A stretch of 64,000 bases of DNA from Emticicia sp. 21SJ11W-3 (GTDB taxonomy: Bacteria > Bacteroidota > Bacteroidia > Cytophagales > Spirosomataceae): NCBI RefSeq assembly GCF_024138715.1, contig NZ_CP092074.1, positions 310,001 to 374,000 on the forward strand, read 5' to 3'. Position numbers and translations under genes: made by a program. Shown in pieces: positions 37,433-45,562 of this stretch (its first letter is position 1; each line of letters starts with the position of its first letter). Below the pieces are notes generated by a model that saw only the letters and a program-made list of their open reading frames with translations, did not search any database and had not been told where the DNA came from.

Positions 37433-40378
37433 ATGACCACCGAAAGAATGCTTGATACCGAACTTAACCAGCTTGCCCGAACATTAGAAGGAGAACTCCA
37501 TTTTGATAAAGTGATGCGCACACTCTATGCCACCGACGCATCGGCGTATAGAGAAATGCCATTGGCCGTTGCCATTCCAAAAAATGAATCTGATTTAAAA
37601 AAACTCATATCTTTTGCCAGAGCCAACAACACGTCGCTGATACCCCGCACCGCGGGTACATCACTGGCCGGGCAGGTAGTAGGGAACGGCATTGTGGTTG
37701 ACGTATCAAGAACCTTCACCCAAATACTGGAGCTTAACCGCGAAGAAAGCTGGGTAAGAGTACAACCCGGCGTAGTGCGCGACGAGCTGAACATGTTCCT
37801 GAAGCAGCACGGGCTGTTCTTTGGCCCCGAGACCTCAACGGCCAACAGAGCCATGATTGGCGGCATGGTGGGTAATAACTCATGTGGTTCTAACTCGGTA
37901 GTGTATGGTTCTACCCGTAACCACCTGATGGAGGTAAAAGGATACCTGAGTGATGGCAGTTACGTAGAGTTTAAGGATTTAAGTATTGATGAATTTAAGA
38001 AAAAGGCCGGTTCAGCCGACGACAGTCTGGAAACCAGAATTTACAGGCATGTGAACCAGATATTGAGTAACCAGCAAAATCAACAGGAAATAAGGAATGA
38101 GTTCCCGAAGCGAACCATTGAACGCCGCAATACAGGCTACGCCATTGACGAGCTGCTGGAAACAGAAGTGTTTACCCCAAATTCAACAGCGCCTTTCAAC
38201 TTTTGTAAGCTGATAGCAGGCTCAGAAGGGACGCTGATTTTCATTACTGAAATCAAGCTGCATGTAAATCCGCTGCCACCCAAATTTTCAGGACTGGTAT
38301 GCGTGCATTTCAATTCGGTAGACGAGTCGCTGCGTGCCAATCTGATTGCGCTTCAATACAAGCCATCGGCCGTAGAGTTGATAGACCATTACATTTTAGA
38401 ATGTACCAAAGAAAATAAGGAGCAGCGGCAGAACCGCTTTTTTGTACAAGGCGACCCCGGGGCAATACTGGTAGTAGAATTGTCAAGAGACAGCATAGAA
38501 GAAATTCAGCAACTGGGAGCTGCTATGGAAGCCGAAATGCGTGCCGCCGGGCTGGGCTATCATTTTCCGGTATTGTTCGGAGAAGATACCAAGAAAATAT
38601 GGACTTTGAGAAAAGCAGGATTGGGTTTATTGTCGAATCTGCCAGGTGATGAAAAAGCCGTAGCTGTGATTGAAGACACGGCAGTTGATGTAAACGACCT
38701 GCCCGAGTTTATCGTAGATTTCAATAAGATACTGGCGCAACAGGGTATGTCGGCGGTGCATTATGCCCATGCAGGGTCAGGGGAGATCCACCTTCGCCCC
38801 ATTATTAACCTGAAAACGCAGGAGGGGCATCAGCAATTCAGGTTAATTGCTGAAGAGATTTCAACCCTTGTAAAAAAATATAAAGGCTCGCTTTCTGGTG
38901 AGCATGGCGACGGACGTTTGAGAGGAGAGTTTATCCGCCAGCAAATAGGGGATAAAAACTACGATTTAATTAAAGAACTGAAGCAGGTCTGGGACCCTCA
39001 GCATATCTTCAATCCGAATAAGATTGTAGATACCCCGCCAATGGATAAGTTCTTGCGTTATGAGGCCGGCCAGCAAACACCAGCATTTAAAACGGTGTTC
39101 AGGTTTCATAATCAGGATATTTTGCAGCACGCCGAGCAATGCAATGGCTCAGGCGACTGCCGTAAAACAGAGTTGAGTGGGGGCACTATGTGCCCCAGCT
39201 ATATGGCTACCCGCAACGAAAAAGATACTACCCGCGCCAGAGCCAATATATTGAGAGAAACCCTGACACGCTCTGACAAGCTCAATCGCTTTGATAGCAA
39301 AGAAGTAAAAGAGGTGATGGATTTGTGCCTGGTTTGTAAAGGCTGTAAGATGGAATGCCCGTCAAACGTAGACATGGCCAAGCTGAAAATGGAGTTTTTG
39401 CAACATTACCACGACGAACACGGCGTGCCGGTGCGCTCATGGCTGGTGGGTAATTACTCAAAAATGAGCAAGATAGCGTCTTATGTACCCTGGGCCTATA
39501 ATCTGGTTTTCGACAACGCACCTTTACGTAAAATAGCGAATAAATTAGTGGGCTTCCATCCGGAGCGCACCATGCCGCTTTTGCAGAAGGATACCCTTAA
39601 AAGCTGGTATGATAAAACCGTAGCCAGAACAAACGACAAAAACGCTGAAAAGAAGGTTTATCTGTTTTGTGATGAGTTTACCAATTTTAATGATGTTGAG
39701 ATTGGCAAAAAGACGGTATTCCTGCTGCAAAAGCTGGGGTATCAGGTTGTTATCCCCGAGCATACAGATGCAGGCCGGGCGTTTCTGTCTAAAGGTATGC
39801 TGAAAGATGCACAAAAACTGGCCAATAAGAATGTTAATCTCCTGAAGGGTATCATAAATGAAAATACACCTTTGATAGGCATTGAGCCGTCAGCCATTTT
39901 AACGTTCAGAGATGAATATCCTGACCTGGTTGATGCAGAGTTAATTGATGACGCCCGCGAACTGGCTAAAAATGCCCTGATGGTAGACGAGTTTATTGCC
40001 CGTGAAATAGATAAAGGAAATATCAGCAAAAACAGTTTTACTAACGAGAAAAAACTCATAAAACTGCACGGGCATTGCCAGCAAAAAGCGGTGGCATCGC
40101 TTACACCCACCAAAAAAATGCTGTCGTTCCCGGCCAATTATGAGGTCCATCTCATTCCATCGGGCTGTTGCGGTATGGCGGGTTCATTCGGTTATGAAGA
40201 AGAACACTTTGATATATCAATGAAAATAGGTGAGTTGGTGCTTTTCCCTACGGTTAGAAAACAACCCGAAGAAGTAATTATTGCGGCACCCGGTACCAGT
40301 TGCCGCCACCAGATACATGATGGCACCGGCAGAAAAGCCCTGCATCCGGTAGAGATTCTATGGGATGCCCTGGTCTGA
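37433..40378 (+). CDS. FAD-linked oxidase / Fe-S D-2-hydroxyacid dehydrogenase (paralogue 2)
   Basis: A 981-residue paralogue of the protein at 23284, with the same domain order. The FAD loop is PRTAGTSLAGQVVG, then GEHGDGRLRGEF. The cysteine group CNGSGDCRK with TMCPSY is followed by the ferredoxin motif CLVCKGCKMECPS, then HGHCQQKAV and IPSGCCGMAGSFGYE. Long stretches are identical in protein sequence, especially the final 40 residues. Two copies may serve different D-hydroxyacids. Both copies are on the + strand and flank an 11-kb run of minus-strand genes. Confidence 0.9.
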   Translation: MTTERMLDTELNQLARTLEGELHFDKVMRTLYATDASAYREMPLAVAIPKNESDLKKLISFARANNTSLIPRTAGTSLAGQVVGNGIVVDVSRTFTQILELNREESWVRVQPGVVRDELNMFLKQHGLFFGPETSTANRAMIGGMVGNNSCGSNSVVYGSTRNHLMEVKGYLSDGSYVEFKDLSIDEFKKKAGSADDSLETRIYRHVNQILSNQQNQQEIRNEFPKRTIERRNTGYAIDELLETEVFTPNSTAPFNFCKLIAGSEGTLIFITEIKLHVNPLPPKFSGLVCVHFNSVDESLRANLIALQYKPSAVELIDHYILECTKENKEQRQNRFFVQGDPGAILVVELSRDSIEEIQQLGAAMEAEMRAAGLGYHFPVLFGEDTKKIWTLRKAGLGLLSNLPGDEKAVAVIEDTAVDVNDLPEFIVDFNKILAQQGMSAVHYAHAGSGEIHLRPIINLKTQEGHQQFRLIAEEISTLVKKYKGSLSGEHGDGRLRGEFIRQQIGDKNYDLIKELKQVWDPQHIFNPNKIVDTPPMDKFLRYEAGQQTPAFKTVFRFHNQDILQHAEQCNGSGDCRKTELSGGTMCPSYMATRNEKDTTRARANILRETLTRSDKLNRFDSKEVKEVMDLCLVCKGCKMECPSNVDMAKLKMEFLQHYHDEHGVPVRSWLVGNYSKMSKIASYVPWAYNLVFDNAPLRKIANKLVGFHPERTMPLLQKDTLKSWYDKTVARTNDKNAEKKVYLFCDEFTNFNDVEIGKKTVFLLQKLGYQVVIPEHTDAGRAFLSKGMLKDAQKLANKNVNLLKGIINENTPLIGIEPSAILTFRDEYPDLVDAELIDDARELAKNALMVDEFIAREIDKGNISKNSFTNEKKLIKLHGHCQQKAVASLTPTKKMLSFPANYEVHLIPSGCCGMAGSFGYEEEHFDISMKIGELVLFPTVRKQPEEVIIAAPGTSCRHQIHDGTGRKALHPVEILWDALV

Positions 40379-40461
40379 CCAGCGCTGCCGGCAAGGGTTG
40401 GTTTGTATCCAACAATATCAAAGAATATAATTTTTTAAAGAAGGGTTGTTTTTATTATGTG

Positions 40462-40490
40462 TACAAACAATTGAAAATCAGTTGTTTGTA
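40462..40490. other. Hairpin or operator upstream of the esterase gene
   Basis: TACAAACAATTGA (40462-40474) is inverted at 40478-40490 with one wobble pair and a 3-nt loop. It lies 94 bp before the esterase start. No T-tract follows on the + strand, so an operator or UTR structure is as likely as a terminator. Confidence 0.45.
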
Positions 40491-40583
40491 AGTAAAAAAT
40501 TGATTGTTTTTTTGAACTCAAACTTATAAAAGACAGTTTTGTTAGGTAAGTTTGACAGTTAATCAGGATACAAAAAGTAAAAA

Positions 40584-41675
40584 ATGAGCAATCGCACACT
40601 GTTAAGTTTAGAGTTAACAACACCCACCGACGACGATAGACCTGTTTACCTTACCGGAAATTTCTGTAACTGGTATCCGGATATGGCAGAGTTTGAAATG
40701 CAGAGGGTAGCAAAAGGAAAATATAAGTTTAATTTTTCGCCAGAAGGGCCGCTTCCCGAAAAAATAGAATACAAATATACCAGAGGCGGTTGGGACCACG
40801 TAGAACTGGATGATTACGGTAACTCTCCGGCTAATCGGATTATCACCAGAAAACAGGGCAGTGTAAAAGACTTTGTGCCTTACTGGCGGCTAGAAGGCTC
40901 TACCGCATTTATTGCTAATCTGATGCCCGAGGTTGAATTGGTTTCCGACAGTTTTGCCATTCCGCAATTGGCAACAACCCGTGCCATTCATGTGCTTTTA
41001 CCGCATGATTATAAAACAAACACAGAAAAGTATTATCCGGTATTATATATGCAGGATGCCCAGAACCTTTTCGGTGAGGGCTCTGACTATGGTAACTGGG
41101 AAATAGACAAACGCTTGTCATTACTGGCCAGGCAAAAGAAAGGCGATGTTATTATTGTAGCCATAAACCATGGAGACAAAGACCGCTTTAAAGAATACTC
41201 GCCCTACACCGTGCCCTCAAAAGGCAAAGGGTTGGGCATGAAATATGCCAATTTTGTAGTTCGCACGCTGAAACCTTATATTGATAAAAACTACCGTACC
41301 AAACCAGAGGCTACCGCAACGGGTATAGGTGGTAGTTCAATGGGCGGATTAATCAGTTTATACGCAGGTTTGATGTACCCGGAGACCTTCGGTCGATTAA
41401 TGGTATTTTCACCTTCTTTGTGGGTATCAGGCAAGATTTATTTTGATATCGGCGAATTCTTCAGTCCCGTTAGCAGTAAAATATACCTTTATGGTGGCGG
41501 CAAAGAAGGTACTCCTATGATACCGGACTTGAAAAAACTAAAGCAGACCATGGAGGCACAGGGCTGGAGCCAGGAAAAACTGGAAATAAAGATTTCGCAA
41601 GACCCGAAAGGCGGGCATGACGAAAAAAGATGGGGGGAAGAGTTCCCGAAAGCCCTTGAATGGCTGTTTTATTAA
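40584..41675 (+). CDS. Enterochelin-esterase-like alpha/beta hydrolase with N-terminal glycogen-binding-like domain
   Basis: A 363-residue protein without a signal peptide. Residues 1-95 resemble a CBM48/AMPK-beta-type carbohydrate module (VYLTGNFCNWYPDMAEFEM). The catalytic domain is of the esterase D / Fes type. The nucleophile S252 lies in GGSSMGG, and a likely catalytic His is in GGHDEKRWGEEFP near the end. It is probably a cytoplasmic esterase. A link to glycogen or siderophore cleavage is inferred from the domain mix. Its stop is 97 bp from the aminopeptidase gene. Confidence 0.85.
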   Translation: MSNRTLLSLELTTPTDDDRPVYLTGNFCNWYPDMAEFEMQRVAKGKYKFNFSPEGPLPEKIEYKYTRGGWDHVELDDYGNSPANRIITRKQGSVKDFVPYWRLEGSTAFIANLMPEVELVSDSFAIPQLATTRAIHVLLPHDYKTNTEKYYPVLYMQDAQNLFGEGSDYGNWEIDKRLSLLARQKKGDVIIVAINHGDKDRFKEYSPYTVPSKGKGLGMKYANFVVRTLKPYIDKNYRTKPEATATGIGGSSMGGLISLYAGLMYPETFGRLMVFSPSLWVSGKIYFDIGEFFSPVSSKIYLYGGGKEGTPMIPDLKKLKQTMEAQGWSQEKLEIKISQDPKGGHDEKRWGEEFPKALEWLFY

Positions 41676-41772
41676 TGCCATGAAGCTATTTAATTGTTTT
41701 TAGCCACTGCGTTATTAAGGCATTGGCATTGGTGTATTTATTGTACAGGTCTTATTACTGAACACAAAGCTT

Positions 41773-43251
41773 ATGAAAATTAATATCTCTTCTCAACTGA
41801 ACAGCCCGCAGGCGATTGTATATCCATTGTTAGACAACGAGGAGCTATCAGCTAATCTGGTTAAAATTGCCGGTGAGGCCGGGCTCAGTGCAGACGCATT
41901 GCAACAAGATTTTAAAGCAGGGCTGAAAGAGATTCTACCACTTTACACAGCCCAAAAAGACCTTCAAAAGATTTATCTTATTGGGCTTGGCAAAGAGCCT
42001 AAACAGGCTGATTTTATCAAAGTTTTCCGTTCATTCTTTTATAAGCATAAAAAAAGGCTACCGTTGGCGGTAGGCATAGACCTGAATGCAAGCAAGCTGG
42101 AAACCAGCATTGAGTATATAATCAACGGTGTTTGTCTGGCCGAATACGAAATCGGAGTTTTTAAAACTGATAAAAAAGCGGAGGCTGATTTCTTTTCAGC
42201 TGATTCGGAGCTGACTATCGTCGTTCCTGAAAAAACTGTGGAAAAAGCTCGTACATCAGCGGAGATAGGGGAGGAGACTGCCAAAACGCAAATCAGGATT
42301 ATGAGCCTGGTAGATGCCCCGGCCAATATCAAATATCCGCAAAAAATGGCTGAATACGCCCGGCAGGCAGGCGAATTGTATGGTTTTGATGTTAAGGTAT
42401 TTGACGAAAAAGAATGTGAGAGCCTTGGCCTCGGTGCCTTAGTGGCCGTTGGCAAAGGCAGCACCGAAAACCCGCCGCGATTCATAGTGCTTGAATATAA
42501 CCTGTCAGCACTGGCTGAAAAACCCCTCAGAAAAATCGGTCTGGTAGGTAAAGGCGTAACTTTTGATACCGGAGGGGTTTCTATTAAAGGTTCGGGTAGC
42601 ATGAGCTACATGAAGTCTGACATGGGCGGGGCTGGGGCGGTATTAGGTACCATTGAACTGGCCGCTAAGTTAAAACTTCCGGTACATCTGATTGGGGTGA
42701 TTCCTGTAACAGAAAACTGTGTGGATGGAAATGCTTTAAAACCCAGTGATGTAATCAATACTTATTCAGGCAAAACTATTGAGGTAATTGATACTGACGC
42801 CGAGGGTCGCATCATTCTGGCTGATGGTCTGTCTTATATAAAAAAGGTATACGAACCGGAAGTAATCATAGATTTGGCAACGCTTACGGGCAATTGCATT
42901 GCGGCACTGGGGTATAATGCTGCCGGGCTGTTATCTAATAACGATGAACTGGCAGAGCAATTATTGGCTACCGGACAACTGAGTGGCGAGAAACTCTGGC
43001 GCCTGCCTTTGTGGGATGATTACAAAGACATGATGAAGTCTGACATTGCCGATGTAAAGAACCTTTCTTCATTGCCCATTGCAGGGGCGATTACGGCGGC
43101 CAAATTTCTGGAGATTTTTATCGATGGGCACAGCAACTGGGCGCATTTAGATATCGCCGGTATGGCCTTTGCAGACTCTGAGTACGGCTCTATGAAGTCG
43201 GCCACTGCCTATGGTGTAAGGTTGTTGACCACTTGGTTGAGAGGGCTGTAA
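41773..43251 (+). CDS. pepA: Leucyl aminopeptidase (M17)
   Basis: A 492-residue cytosolic M17 metallopeptidase that removes N-terminal amino acids. The C-terminal catalytic domain has the di-metal site: VGKGVTFDTGG, MKSDMGGAGAV, and D342-A-E344 in IDTDAEGRIILADGL. The N-terminal domain is diverged, as is usual. The length fits the family. It is on the same strand as the upstream esterase and the downstream serine hydrolase, with 70 bp to the latter. Confidence 0.94.
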   Translation: MKINISSQLNSPQAIVYPLLDNEELSANLVKIAGEAGLSADALQQDFKAGLKEILPLYTAQKDLQKIYLIGLGKEPKQADFIKVFRSFFYKHKKRLPLAVGIDLNASKLETSIEYIINGVCLAEYEIGVFKTDKKAEADFFSADSELTIVVPEKTVEKARTSAEIGEETAKTQIRIMSLVDAPANIKYPQKMAEYARQAGELYGFDVKVFDEKECESLGLGALVAVGKGSTENPPRFIVLEYNLSALAEKPLRKIGLVGKGVTFDTGGVSIKGSGSMSYMKSDMGGAGAVLGTIELAAKLKLPVHLIGVIPVTENCVDGNALKPSDVINTYSGKTIEVIDTDAEGRIILADGLSYIKKVYEPEVIIDLATLTGNCIAALGYNAAGLLSNNDELAEQLLATGQLSGEKLWRLPLWDDYKDMMKSDIADVKNLSSLPIAGAITAAKFLEIFIDGHSNWAHLDIAGMAFADSEYGSMKSATAYGVRLLTTWLRGL

Positions 43252-43277
43252 TTTCAGCTTAGCTAAAACGTAATTTT

Positions 43278-43324
43278 CATCAGATTTTGTTTAAATTTGA
43301 CCACTACCTAAACAAAATCTGATG
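43278..43324 (+). promoter_or_regulatory. 16-bp perfect inverted repeat covering the start codon of the next gene
   Basis: CATCAGATTTTGTTTA (43278-43293) is perfectly inverted at 43309-43324. The right arm includes the ATG at 43322-43324. In mRNA the start codon would be buried in the stem. As DNA it would be a large operator. Confidence 0.6.
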
Positions 43325-44836
43325 AAAAACATTTCTCTCTTTCTTCTCCTTTTTGTTCTTTTTCCTGCCTTTGCTCAAAAGAAAAAAGCAAAGGCGCCTG
43401 TTGCTCCCGATACCCTGCGACAACTGGATGTATTTGTTAATAAAATGCTCACTGAATGGAGCGTGCCAGGTGCGGCTTTGTGTATAGTGAAAGACGGAAA
43501 ACTGCTATATGCCAAAGGATACGGGGTTAAAGATGTAAAGACCCAGGCCCCGGTAACTGCGCATACGCTTTTCGGCATTGCCTCATGCTCTAAGTCTTTT
43601 ACGGCGGCCTGCCTCGCTATTCTGGCTGATGAAGGTAAGCTGGACTGGAATAAGCCTGTAAAGGAATATATGCCCGATTTTCAGCTGAATGATGAATATG
43701 CCACGCGCACCATTACAGCGCGTGACTTGGTTTCGCATCGTTCAGGTCTGCCTCGTCATGATTACGTCTGGGTATCGGCTCCACTGAATAGAAAAGAAAT
43801 GTTTGAGAGACTGAAATATCTGCCCCTCAATAAACCCATATATGCCCAGTATCAATATAATAACCTGATGTACATGGCAGCAGGTGTGTTGATAGAACGC
43901 CTGTCGGGTAAAACCTGGGAGGCGTTTATGCAGGAGAAAATCCTTGACCCCCTGGGCATGAAAACCACAGTATTGACCTACCCCGAAATGCTGAAAAGTA
44001 GTGATTACGCCCTTTCTTATGATGACGAGAAGAACCCCACCAAAGAAGCAGGCTTTGATAGCAATGTAGACGGCATTGGCCCAGCCGGGGCAGTAAAAGC
44101 AAACGTAACCGAAATGAGCAACTGGCTTATGCTGCAACTCAATAAAGGAAAAGCCGATGGTAAGGTAATAATATCAGAGAAAAACCTGAACGAAAACCAC
44201 ACCCCCTGGGCGGTTGTGCAGCCTGCTGAAGCAAAATACCCTGAACTGGGCTTTAGCACCTACGGCATGGGCTGGAACATCAACACCTATCGCGGGCATC
44301 TGCGTCGGCAGCATGGTGGTTCTATAGAAGGTTACCGGTCTTTAATGACCGTTCTCCCGAACAATAACTTGGCGGTGTTCATCACCACCAACACCGGTGC
44401 AGTGGGCTACAATTTGGTAAACACCGTTACCAATTACATTGTAGATACCTACCTTGAAAAAAACGTAATAGACTGGAACAGCCGTTTGAGAAAAGATTTC
44501 ACGGATGCCAAAGAGAAATCGACCCAAGCAAAACTAGATAACGAAGCCCATCGGCAGAAAGATACCAAACCTACACACACGCTCAGCAGCTATGCAGGTT
44601 TTTATGAGCACCCTGCCTACGGAACGCTTACATTGGCAATGGATGGTGAAACACTGAAGGCCGACTTCCACACAGAAAAAATAGCGTTGCGCCATTACCA
44701 TTACGATATCTTTGAAGGCCAGGGCGATTGGGAGGGTATTAAATTCAAATTCCTGATGAATGCCAAAGGAGACATCGACCGGGTCTCTGTTGAAATGCCT
44801 GCTGCCACTATGGACATTGAGTTGAAGAAGAAGTGA
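43322..44836 (+). CDS. Secreted serine hydrolase (beta-lactamase fold) with DUF3471-like C-terminal domain
   Basis: A 504-residue exported protein (signal peptide MKNISLFLLLFVLFPAFAQ). The family motifs are S88-C-S-K91 (nucleophile), Y179-N-N181, and HGG in RQHGGSIEGYRS. The last 100 residues form a lipocalin-like DUF3471 domain (LSSYAGFYEHPAYGTLTL), as in the Pab87/PBP4 type of D-aminopeptidases. A true beta-lactam target is not shown. It lies directly upstream of the BlaI/BlaR1-type pair, though no BlaI operator is seen before it; instead its start codon is in a hairpin. Confidence 0.88.
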   Translation: MKNISLFLLLFVLFPAFAQKKKAKAPVAPDTLRQLDVFVNKMLTEWSVPGAALCIVKDGKLLYAKGYGVKDVKTQAPVTAHTLFGIASCSKSFTAACLAILADEGKLDWNKPVKEYMPDFQLNDEYATRTITARDLVSHRSGLPRHDYVWVSAPLNRKEMFERLKYLPLNKPIYAQYQYNNLMYMAAGVLIERLSGKTWEAFMQEKILDPLGMKTTVLTYPEMLKSSDYALSYDDEKNPTKEAGFDSNVDGIGPAGAVKANVTEMSNWLMLQLNKGKADGKVIISEKNLNENHTPWAVVQPAEAKYPELGFSTYGMGWNINTYRGHLRRQHGGSIEGYRSLMTVLPNNNLAVFITTNTGAVGYNLVNTVTNYIVDTYLEKNVIDWNSRLRKDFTDAKEKSTQAKLDNEAHRQKDTKPTHTLSSYAGFYEHPAYGTLTLAMDGETLKADFHTEKIALRHYHYDIFEGQGDWEGIKFKFLMNAKGDIDRVSVEMPAATMDIELKKK

Positions 44837-45137
44837 AGTTTATCTAACCTAACTGGCGGTTTCAAATTGATTTTCTGCCAAATAATATTTTTAACTTTTC
44901 TTTTTGAAACACCAACCAGAAAAACCATTTCGCTGGGCTGTTCTGTTTTAATCTACTCATCAACAGGCTTTTAGTAAGGCTGTTCAGTTAAAAAATCTTA
45001 ATCCCAATCTATCTACGAAAAAATTCGTAATAAAATTTGGAAGTGTAATTCCTTTTATATTACATTTGTTACGAAATAATTCGTAGATGATTTCTTCGGT
45101 CCGGAAAGAAGAAAACAAATTAAGGAAAAAGATAATT
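44837..45137. other. 301-bp gap holding the BlaI-type operator/promoter
   Basis: The first half shows nothing clear beyond T-rich sequence. The second half (45014-45085) contains twin operators and a consensus promoter. A longer in-frame start at 45087 is possible for the repressor, but it would begin inside the expected leader and adds 17 residues without family similarity. Confidence 0.7.
45014..45085 (+). promoter_or_regulatory. Promoter flanked by two BlaI/MecI-type operators
   Basis: Two 16-bp dyads, TACGAAAAAATTCGTA (45014-45029) and TACGAAATAATTCGTA (45070-45085), differ at one base. Between them are TTTG (45036-45039), 21 bp, and a perfect -7 box TACATTTG (45061-45068). The second dyad begins 2 bp after the -7 box and covers the expected start point. 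Repressor bound there would block its own operon. Confidence 0.85.
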
Positions 45138-45524
45138 ATGGAAAAGCCAATCAAGATTAAACCCACAGAGTCGGAACTGGAAATATTGCAGATACTCTGG
45201 GCATTAGGTAAAGCCACAGTTCGACAGGTGAACGACGAGCTGTCTAAAACCAGAGAAGTGGGCTATACGACAACCCTCAAACTGATGCAGATTATGTTTG
45301 AGAAACAACTGGTAAGCCGTACCGACGAAGGCCGCTACCATGTCTATGAAGCCGCAGTAGGTGAGGAGTCAACCCAGGGCATGCTTCTTGATAAATTTAT
45401 TGACACCGCGTTTCGCGGCTCGGCTACCCGCATGGTAATGCAGGCTTTGGGCAACCAGCAGGTAAGCAAAGCAGAACTGGATGAAATCAAAAAACTGATT
45501 GATTCTATCGAAAAAGCAAAGTAA
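45138..45524 (+). CDS. BlaI/MecI/CopY-family transcriptional repressor
   Basis: A 128-residue winged-helix repressor. The start ATG at 45138 gives MEKPIKIKPTESELEILQILWALGK, matching the family. The recognition helix lies in ATVRQVNDELSKTREVGYTTTLKLMQ, and the C-terminal dimerisation helices end in AELDEIKKLIDSIEKAK. Family members are inactivated by proteolysis once the partner BlaR1-type protease senses its signal. The gene is 38 bp upstream of such a partner and directly after two matching operators, so autoregulation is very likely. Confidence 0.93.
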   Translation: MEKPIKIKPTESELEILQILWALGKATVRQVNDELSKTREVGYTTTLKLMQIMFEKQLVSRTDEGRYHVYEAAVGEESTQGMLLDKFIDTAFRGSATRMVMQALGNQQVSKAELDEIKKLIDSIEKAK

Positions 45525-45562
45525 CCTATTACTAAACGTACAATACAAATACTTAACAAATT

